DNA from: Codonopsis lanceolata
Taxonomy: Eukaryota > Streptophyta > Magnoliopsida > Asterales > Campanulaceae
DNA length: 64,000 bases
Reading direction: 5' to 3'
Assembly: GCA_013146195.2 (NCBI GenBank)
Contig: CM028379.1
Span: 62,627,631 to 62,691,630, forward strand
The stretch's first letter is position 1; each line of letters starts with the position of its first letter. The notes under the pieces are model-generated. The model searched no databases, had not been told where the DNA came from, and saw only the letters and a program-made list of their open reading frames with translations. Positions 55,603 to 64,000 of this stretch are shown one piece after another. The position numbers and the translations under genes are program-made.

Positions 55603-56995
55603 CTATTCTTTTTCTTTGTGGAGACGAGGATCCAGATTAAGAGCATCCATGGAGGAGGATTGGTGAGGACCTTCGTCATCGACAGATTGTAAGACTGCAA
55701 ATTTATTAGGGGATATTACCTCATCATCTTGATCACCCGAATTATTAATGTCTGATTGCAGATTATCAAAAACTGGAGCATTATTCACCAGGCAGGCAGA
55801 ATCCTTAGAAGTAGCGTCAGGAATAATCTGCTCAGGGGGAACCCCGTCCACCTTGGAGTTGCAATTAGGAGAATCATCTTTGGGATCTTCGTCAATACAA
55901 ATAGGAGAGGGTGGATAGCCAACTGTTGGGACTTGTAAATCAGGATGTGAGGGATTATTCAAATTTGAACTAGAGGGTTTAGTAGGGTCTCTCTCCTTAT
56001 CGTTATTAATCACATCCTGCATGGGAGACTGAACATGCATGGGATTCCCTTCCTGTTGAGGGTTGGTGGGATTTTTGGCTTTCCAAACAACATGTTTCTC
56101 TTTCATAGAAGGGTTATTAATATTCTCGTTAACTTTGGCTTTCCCTTTCTCTTTGTTGGAGGGATTTTCTTTGGAGGGTTGAGAGCCAGAATGTTCAAAT
56201 GGCTGATTGGTAGGCTTACCTTGTTCCTTAGCAACGTGATTAATCTTGCAAGTTGAAATATCATGACCTTGGCGATGGCAGCAAACACAATACAAAGGAA
56301 GCCGTTCAGCCTCAATAACCTGCAAAAGCCAGACGCTGCCCCACTATCAATCCACATACGGCAAGGGATAGGCTTTGTCAGATCAACCTCGACGCAAATT
56401 CTGGCAACACTTGGTTGTCTAAGGTTGGCCGTAGGTGAGTCGATGATGATGATCAGCGGGGTACCAATCATGTTGCCGATAGAAAAAAGAGCTTGTTTAT
56501 TGAAGAGGTGTATAGGCAGGCTTGGAAGAGAGAACCAGACTGAACAATGGGACTTTCCATGTCGGCACGAAAATGTGGTGACCATTTAAAAACACGCATA
56601 GGGAAGGTACCAACAAACCAGTGATCTTTAATCCATAGCCGCTGGAAATCGGCTTCATGGTTGGTTTGAATCAAAACGTGTTTGGAGTCCAAGTGACCCA
56701 AGGTTACACCGCATTTAAGACCAAAGGTTAAAAATTCTTTACGCATGATTTCCATGGACGGACGACCATGAGAGAACTTATCTACCAAAGTCAGTTGGAA
56801 CGGCTTTGCAAACGCTGAAACTTGGGCTGGGGAAAGGCGAAGAGCAGGCTCCCCCTTATACGTGGAAGGGGGAATAAACGGAAGAGATTCATTCAACGAA
56901 GGAGTGGTTGTCCTGGCAAAAAGAGAGGCAAACGACTTTTGATGGGATGGAGATGGAGGCGCTGGAGGGCTAGCCTCCATGGTGGCCGAAGCCAT
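55603..56995 (-). pseudogene. LINE ORF1: DUF4283 plus CCHC zinc knuckle (frameshifted)
   Basis: Starts at ATG 56995. The N-terminal DUF4283-type fold shows 'GRPSMEIMRKEFLTFGLKCG', 'VLIQTNHEADFQRLW', 'FVGTFPMRVFKWSPHF'. After a frame change come 'PSLPIHLFNKQALFSIGNMI' and 'SVARICVEVDLTKPIPCRMW'. After another, the knuckle CVCCHRQGHDISTC (C-x2-C-x4-H-x4-C) near 56,270. The C-terminal part is a polar, Asn/Pro/Asp-rich tail. In plant L1 elements ORF1 is the RNA-binding protein upstream of ORF2. Confidence 0.85.
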
Positions 56996-57065
56996 GCAGT
57001 TCAGAGAGGCAAAGCGGCAGGGAGAGTTTTTCTAGAGAGAGAATATAAACAAAGAGAGAAAAATT

Positions 57066-58140
57066 GTCACATGTAATTGAGGATATTAATTAGCCACATC
57101 CATATGGTATCAAATCCATAGTTGGATTACCGATGCTCTTACCATTTTACCATTAATTTGAGTCTTTTTTAGATTGATGGACCCACTATAACGTGAGTAT
57201 ACGAGCAATCTACATATTATCCTAATATTTATACTACTTCGTAACTAATTATATTTTTCTTATTTTGTGTATAGGATCAAATATGACATTATTATAGGTA
57301 TAGAGTACACGATTTTTTTCTAGTGTATTTTAAAGCACATTATGGAGAAGCAAAAATACCATATTGTACAATATTTGACTTCTTACGTCAAATTATTATT
57401 GTTATTGTTGTTGTTGTTCTTGTTGTTGGAACATGAATGTTTAAAAATTACTTAAATCCATTAGTTAGACCTTAAGGTCATAACAACTTGTAAGGTAAAT
57501 AGGAGGAAATTGAAACATCCTGCATGATAAAGTAACTTTTAAGTCATTAGTTTGTCGTTAATTAAAATTAAATTGATTAAACTTTAACAAGTCTAAAAGT
57601 TCTATTTACTGAACCCTTCAACATATATAATACAACTATTGTCTTATCCACTTAAGCAAGATTAAAATAGATTAAGTTAAACAACTCTATTCAAGTAAAA
57701 TATCATTCATGTTGAAAACTTAATCATCAACAGCTTGTAGCTACTGATCCTCACTTATCAGCCGGTGATTATTTCACGTTTAAATCTTTATCTGCTGAAA
57801 CACTGTACACCGTTGGAATACTACTTTAAAAAGTTATCTAGACTTTATATTTTCAATTTCTATTAATAGAGTTTCCAAAACAGTATCTTTGAAAAACATG
57901 TAACCTTCACTTTCAAAATATTTAATCATTATTGGTCAGCACTTTTTCAACAATAAAACTATTCATAGAATACTTTTTATGTATTTCTTAAATGTTCCAT
58001 TGAATTTTTTTATCTTCAAGCTAACCACCATATTTATTATCTTATACTAGGAGATATCATCTGATGTATCCAAAATTATGCCGATACACTGGACTTTAAC
58101 TTTCGGATATCTAACTTTCAATCTATCCAAAACTTGGAGA
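57066..58140. other. intergenic, nothing recognised
   Basis: AT-rich with a short TTGTTG run at 57,395-57,430. No open frame or repeat of note. Confidence 0.4.
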
Positions 58141-58299
58141 CCCAAACGTGTCAAGAATCTAACAATAACTGTGAACTGGGTAGGGGCTTACCTTGCAAAT
58201 GCACTCCGGTGTGACAATTAGCAAACACACAGTTGAGATAGGAATTTGACAGAGTTTTAGCCTGTGTATATGAGAACATACCTCTTCCTTCCTTTTGAA

Positions 58300-58610
58300 G
58301 AAGGAAGATTTATATAGGTGTGAGTGCCTCGTTCCGAACCAGATCCGCGCCATGTGAAAAGGCGGGGTGGTTTTAAAACTTCGAAGCGCGTGGAATACGC
58401 TCGACCTCAATTGTGGACTCAAAATATATATAACAGAGTCGTTATCTTTATTTTAAGGATAAACGAAGAAAAACCAAATATACCAGATTATATGGGTTCA
58501 GAGGCTAAGTTACGAGTTGGGAAGGGGTTAGGCACCCAACTCGCCCTTTCGGTCTCGAAATAGATTTTTGGCTAAATATACTCTTTTATATATTTAACAA
58601 CTTAAATAAA

Positions 58611-58657
<47 letters not shown>

Positions 58658-59669
58658 AGATATAAAGAAAATTACAGCAGCCTTATTTTAGAGTTGCAGA
58701 TAATGCCTATTAAATTTATGATATTATAACGACTTATTTCGTGATATATTATTACTTTAATAGCACTATTTTTATTAAAGAAAATAAAATAACTTTAGGG
58801 TACCTACCTCTTGAAGCGTGATGGTTTTATCCCGGACCAACTTCTTTTTTGGCAGGCTTTTAGGTGTGCTCGCGCTGTCCTTCAGGGAGAGTGAGTCTTT
58901 TTTGTTGTATGCTTTTTGTTGTCGAAATTTGAGCAACGTGGCTGCTTCTTTTCGTATCAGGATTCGAGCGGCACAACTGCTTGATTTTGCTTGTGTTTAT
59001 GCTGATGTTAATGTTGAAATCAGGCAGAACAACTGCTTTCTTTTGCTTGATTTTGCGTCTGGAATCGGGAAGATCAACTGCTTGTTTTGTGGTTTTTGAA
59101 CCGGTGAAATAGGGCGAAAACCTAATCGGGTAACTAGGTTTAATTGTTTAACTTCAGCCCAAGAGTATAAGTGTTTAGGGGAGGTTTTGGCAGCTTAACG
59201 ATACTTCGGGATCAATTTAGAAAATATCAGCGCAACTCTTCGGTGTTTTCCGTAATTTTTTCTCTAAAAAATTCTCTCTCTGTTTGTGCACTAAGGCCTC
59301 CGTATTTATAGGCTGAGAATACAGAGCCTTAACAGCGAAGGAAAGTCTGATATTTATATCCGTGCATTAATGTGTTGTACCTTATGCTTGAGGATTTATA
59401 CCAAAGAACAAAAGCACCAGTGCATTTTGCAAATTGGAGCGCGGCCTTTTACACATTTAGGCGCAGCACTCAAATGTGTATTGGACTGCTTCCAATTGTT
59501 TTTTTCCTTTTATTTTTGGCACTTTACCCCCTTGTTGTTTATTGTTTGTCATTTCTTCCATCCTTTTGCACTTTGATCCCCTGTAACTTAACATCTGTTA
59601 GTCCTTCTTAACAAGTTTTAACATTTTATAGAATGTTATCAACATGGGTATGAAATTGGGGTGTCTACA
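58300..59669 (-). mobile_element. Tat/Ogre-like gypsy LTR and leader remnant
   Basis: Read on minus, the LTR start is TGTAGACACCCCAATTTC (59,669 down). The far part has the landmarks GGGTGCCTAACCCCTTCCC, TCTGAACCCATATAATCTGG and CGACTCTGTT...GAGTCCAC. I know this order from Tat/Ogre-type LTR regions (GGTGCCTAACACCTTCCC, GGCGACTCTG...GGAGTCCAC). No gag or pol follows, the left border is approximate, and no TSD was found. Confidence 0.5.
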
Positions 59670-60445
59670 GAGCCCCTCAACGATGGAGTTTATAGGTTGT
59701 AAGTCTAGTTGGTAGCTGACTAAACTTGTTCCTACAAGCTCCCAGTTTCTAATAGATTTGAAGACTTTTGATTTCAATTTCAAAACATATGAAATTTAAC
59801 AATTTGAAACCCAATTTCATCTTTCTTCTATACTTTCTTTCTCGATTTTCAAACAACCCCCCCCACACACATACATATAAAACTCACGTACTCCTTCTTC
59901 ATCTGACACTAGCAATTACAGTGTAGCAACCGAAGCTTCGACAGCCTAACAATACCTTACTACTATATTAACTCGAGAATAAAAACTTATCGAGAATCGT
60001 AATCAGAGAAGGAACAAAGGGATTACCTCAATTCGCTTGACGGTGCGCAATCGAAATCTCATCTTGTGCTTCCACTCGCCCCTCACTCTCTTTATCTCTC
60101 TGGCTCGTTTAAACTACGAAGAATGCTTATCGCTCTCTCTTATGCCTTTATCAAATCAATTTCCCCATTCGCCGTGTCTCTCCCTCTTCCCGGTTGCACA
60201 AGGCGGCTGAATCTTCCCAATTGCATGGGACTGTATTTTTCTTCTTCTTCTTTTTTTTTTTAATTGTAAAAGAGACTGCAAATTAATGGGTCAAGCCCAA
60301 ACTCATAATATTCAAGCCTAATTAAGCTCAAGAACTTAAATAACTTTAACCAGGCCCAAAATGAATTGAAATAATCCAAATATCCAAAATTATAATTTAT
60401 TTTATTTAAGAAATTTTCGGTATTTTACAACTGGTTTTCAATTTT
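59670..60445. other. non-coding, no gene recognised
   Basis: C-rich and T-rich parts (a CCCCCCCC run near 59,857, CTTCTTCTTC at 60,240), possibly the remaining flank of the neighbouring retroelement. Short open frames here have no domain. Confidence 0.3.
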
Positions 60446-60966
60446 TTTTGATAAAAGATTTCTATTATTATTACCAATAAAAGATGTACTCACATTAGTT
60501 AGAAAATGATATTTATTTCAAATTATTGTAGATTAGATAAAAGACTTCTACTATTATTAACAATAGAAGAGATATATCTTGTATTTGTTATAAATTGATG
60601 TTGATTTTAAATTATTATTATTGCCAATAAAAGAGATACATCCTAGCCACATTGATTAAGAAGTGATGTTGATTTTAATAGTCTTTAGATAAAAATACTT
60701 CTACTTTTATCATCAATAGAAAAGAAGAGAAGAGATGTATCTCATAATATAGAAAGAGATATTGGTTTTAGATTTTTTAGATAAATAACTTTTATCATTA
60801 TGTATCTCACATTGCTTACAAAGAGATGTATCCAACATTATTTAGAAAGGGATATAGGTTATAAAAGTTTTTAGATAATTTTTTTTAATGTTATTATCAA
60901 TAGAAGCGATGCATCACACATTGTTTTAGAAAGAGATGATGATTTCAAAACTTTTTAGATAAAATG

Positions 60967-61087
<121 letters not shown>

Positions 61088-61191
61088 GTTATAACTAATA
61101 AAAGAGATGTATCCCACATTGTTTAGAAAGAGATGTTGATTTCAAAAGTTTTTATATAAAAGACTGTTATTATTACTATAGAAGGATGTAT

Positions 61192-61192
<1 letters not shown>

Positions 61193-61253
<61 letters not shown>
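61193..61253. repeat. (CA)n(TA)n compound microsatellite
   Basis: About 20 CA units followed by 10 TA units. Confidence 0.97.
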
Positions 61254-62199
61254 AAGTTGGTGAGGAACACTATATTTGTGTCACCTCACCCTTTTTTGAA
61301 TAAATCTTCATTCTCAAACATTTATGTGTGACTCTTTGTTTCTCAACCATTATCTATTAATAATATTTATTAATAATTAATATAATAATATGATATTAAT
61401 CTCTTCTATTGTTAATAGTAAAAGTATTTTATATAGTTTTTTTTACAACCAACATTACTTTCAAATCAATATGAGATAGAACTCATCTATTGGTAATAAA
61501 ATATGAGCTTTTTAATCCAATGACTTTTAAAACCAAAATTAATTTATAATCAATACGAAATACATATCTTCTAATATTACAAATAGAAAAGATGTCTCTT
61601 ACGTTGATAATAAATTGATGTTAGTTTTGAGAATCTTTAGATAAAAAACTTATACTTTTATCACCATAAAAGAGATGTATCTTACATTATTTAGAAAAAG
61701 ATGCTAGTTTTTAAGAGTTTTATATTAAAGATTTCTACTCTTATTACCAATAAATGTTATGTATCTCACATTGTTTAAAAAAATATTAGTTTAAAATGTC
61801 TTTAGATTAAAGACTTATTATTATAAATAAAATAACTAGATGCATGTATATCACATTGGTTATAAAGTATTCTATATTTTTATCACCATACAAAAGATGT
61901 ATCTTAAATTGTTAGAAAAAAAATGTTAGTTTTAAAAGTTTTATATTAAAGACCTCCACTCTTATTATCAATAAAAGATATGTCTCACATTATTTTAAAA
62001 AAATGTTGGTTTAAAAAGTTTTAGATTAAATACTTCTTATTACAAATAGAATAGATACATGTATCTTACATGTATAACAAAGTATTCTAGTCTTATTACC
62101 AATAGAAGAAATATATCATACATTGGTTAAAAATTGATGTTGGTTTTAAAAATACTATTATTACCAATAGAAGAGATGTATTATACATTGATTAGAAAG

Positions 62200-64000
62200 T
62201 GTAATACCCCGTTTATTTTAATTAAAAATATTAATTTGTATTGATTAATAATTAAATTTTTGTTTTGAACCTATTTAGTAATTAGTTTAATTGGGTCGGG
62301 CTAGGCCCACTTTTGACTAAAATTTTAATAATAATTCTACATTAAGATTACTTAATTAATTCCAGTTAAATTACGTTAGGATTTGGTTAGGGTTAAAAAG
62401 CTAGTAGGGTTTTACTTATATACATAATGTGTTAAGGAGGGAGAAAACCCTTACCCCATAATAACTATCTAGCGGCAGAGAGAGGATGAGAAAAAAAAAA
62501 GAAAAAAAATGGCAGGCGAAACAGAGAAGCAAGAGAACAACGACAATTTGAGGTAAGAAACATATTTATCTTAATTAGTGGTTGTGTTAGAATATTTATA
62601 TATTCTTGTATACGTGATTGTTAGAACACACAATTGGTTATATATTGTAATGGTGGGGTATGATTCTGATTGATTAATGGAGGACAATAAAAAAAAGGGG
62701 ATTGATGTGAGACAGTAGATGAAGAGTATAGGTATTTAATTGTTTAACTGTTAGGTTATAAATTGTGTGCATGGAACAGTGTGTTCTGTGATGTGTCTGC
62801 ATGTGTGTAGGTTTTGGAAACAATAAAAAAAATGTGTGTGTGTGTGCAGAGAGAGTAGATGTCTACCTATTGCAAAGGGAGTAGATGTCTAGGTTTGTAT
62901 GTGTGTGTGCTAGTGATTAAAAAAAAGTCCAAATCGGTGGGCTAAACGGTAGGAAGATATGATATTAGTGCATGTGACATTTAAAAAAAAATGGGTATTG
63001 AACAGTATCATGTGGGTATACATTTTATAAGCAAGGGTAAATTAATCTAATTACATGTTTGTTAGGGTACTTGTCAAGAAGATAATTATGATTTAGTATT
63101 AAATTAATTATTAGATTTAATATTAGCTAGTAATTTGTGTTACGTTGAAATTTTAGATTCGGGTAATCGAGCTTAGTACGTGTTGGAGTTTATCGTTGTT
63201 AAGCATATCAAGGTAAGTGATTACGTTTCTTTTAGGTTATTTGCAAAAGTATAAAAATACTTTTAATGTTAGGCTTCCACTATTCTTGAATAATTCATTC
63301 TTTCATTTGCCATACCCGACCTCGTATCCGTAGTTGTTTTAACTCTGTTGTTAGCCTTTGTTGAATATCTTCGTTATGATTTCGTTATCGCAATTTTCGT
63401 GCTTAAACTTGTTCACATGAAATGCTTTTTATTCTCGAAAAATCTATTTCGTATTTGTCAACTTATCGACATACTCCTTTGTATTGAAAATAATGATTTG
63501 CAATACAAGTATTGGTTTGATAGTGGTACATTTATAGTACCATCTAAGTTTTGAAAATAATTATGATCACTAAGTATGAACAACCCGTCACGGGGATTAC
63601 GTGATAAACAATGAAATTAATTAAATTGCACCACTTGGTCCGTGAGTGCGGTAATCCAAATATACCTAAATATTTTACCATTCGGGGGATTTGTGTACCC
63701 TACGGGGGATTTGCGTACCCTTTGGGGGATTTGGTTCTTGGTCAATAGACCCCTACGTGATCTAAATAAATTTTTTTTGATCTTCGGTTATTACTAGCTG
63801 GTATGGGATAGTCAGTAATGACAAACTTATTTGATCAATATTTTGTTTTGTTTGAACTCTCCATTTAAAAAGATTTTTTTTGTCATTCGATACCTATCTT
63901 TTGATTTTGGCAAGCTATCAAATATTTAAACTCTATTTTACATATCTACCTTTTAGGGCGTATTTATATGTTTTAGAATTTAATAGAGACATGGTTAATT
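62200..64000 (+). mobile_element. start of a gypsy-like LTR running off the window
   Basis: TGTAATACCCCGTTTA at 62200 resembles the TGTGACGCCCCG start of the LTR at 22,021. It comes directly after the degenerate satellite (possible target copy GAAAG at 62,195-62,199). Inside are a leader-like purine-rich stretch with a donor (GAG-GTAAGAAAC, 62,550), AAG-GTAAGTGATT near 63,215, and three tandem 19-20-bp units of GGGGGATTTGCGTACCCT near 63,685-63,730. No coding sequence. The right end is beyond 64,000. Confidence 0.5.

Larger units (their letters stand above)
51299..57065 (-). mobile_element. L1-type LINE, near complete but decayed
   Basis: Minus strand, about 5.77 kb: 5'UTR (57,065-56,996), ORF1, ORF2 (endonuclease, reverse transcriptase, zinc-binding region, RNase H), 3'UTR and a short A tail (the T run at 51,299-51,308 on +). 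The 5' end is approximate, and no target-site duplication was found. Confidence 0.88.

Noticed and set aside
58818..59099. 93-codon plus-strand frame
   Set aside because: Lies in an LTR-like region and contains short direct repeats; no domain.

Overview
The window is nuclear DNA from a flowering plant, most likely a eudicot. It has spliced genes with short AT-rich GT..AG introns, an AATAAA poly(A) signal, and plant-specific mobile elements: Sirevirus-type copia, chromovirus-like long LTRs, a MULE with an OTU protease, CACTA, Stowaway and hAT elements, and an L1-type LINE. The exact lineage cannot be fixed from this sequence.

Only one ordinary host gene is visible. It is the 3' portion of a COP1-interacting protein 7 (CIP7)-like gene on the + strand (652-5027, seven exons, 5' end outside the window). 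Everything to the right is nested repeat DNA.

Layout: 5.4-6.8 kb is repeat-derived and holds a possible RPB8-like exon fragment. At 6.8-16.4 kb an old copia/Sirevirus-like element on + (5' LTR, PBS, gag, protease, integrase) is interrupted in pol by a second element of the same LTR family in the opposite orientation. The second element shows its 3' LTR, PPT and a decayed env-like/plant-transposon-protein gene with its own leader and intron. A 100-N gap lies at 16,411-16,510. At 16.5-28.3 kb there is what looks like a composite MULE-type unit: a decayed transposase with an OTU cysteine protease domain on +, and a plant mobile domain (PMD) gene on -. The PMD gene has a CT-rich 5' leader and a 1.9-kb 5'UTR intron filled with a 33-bp tandem array and a 163-bp hairpin. 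A 3,950-bp solo gypsy-type LTR (TSD GACCC) sits inside the first PMD coding exon. At 28.5-37.6 kb is a MITE and foldback cluster, in which many elements have readable target-site duplications: Stowaway (TA), a 9-bp-TSD MITE, two 206-bp MITEs in inverted orientation, two hAT elements (8-bp TSDs), a solo copia LTR nested in one hAT (TSD AGGTG), and two large inverted-repeat elements. At 37,636-46,991 is one non-autonomous CACTA element (TSD AAA) carrying seven kinds of tandem repeat, including a telomere-like array and a two-variant 59-bp minisatellite. At 51.3-57.1 kb is a decayed L1-like LINE on the - strand. At 58-64 kb are a Tat/Ogre-like LTR-leader remnant, a degenerate 70-100-bp tandem repeat with microsatellites, and the start of another gypsy-like LTR that runs off the right edge.

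Apart from the CIP7-like gene, every coding region seen is broken by stops, frameshifts or insertions. The best candidate for an unusual system is the transposase-OTU plus PMD unit at 16.5-28.3 kb, in which the same 33-bp repeat family lies on both sides of the PMD gene. The second is the satellite-loaded CACTA element.
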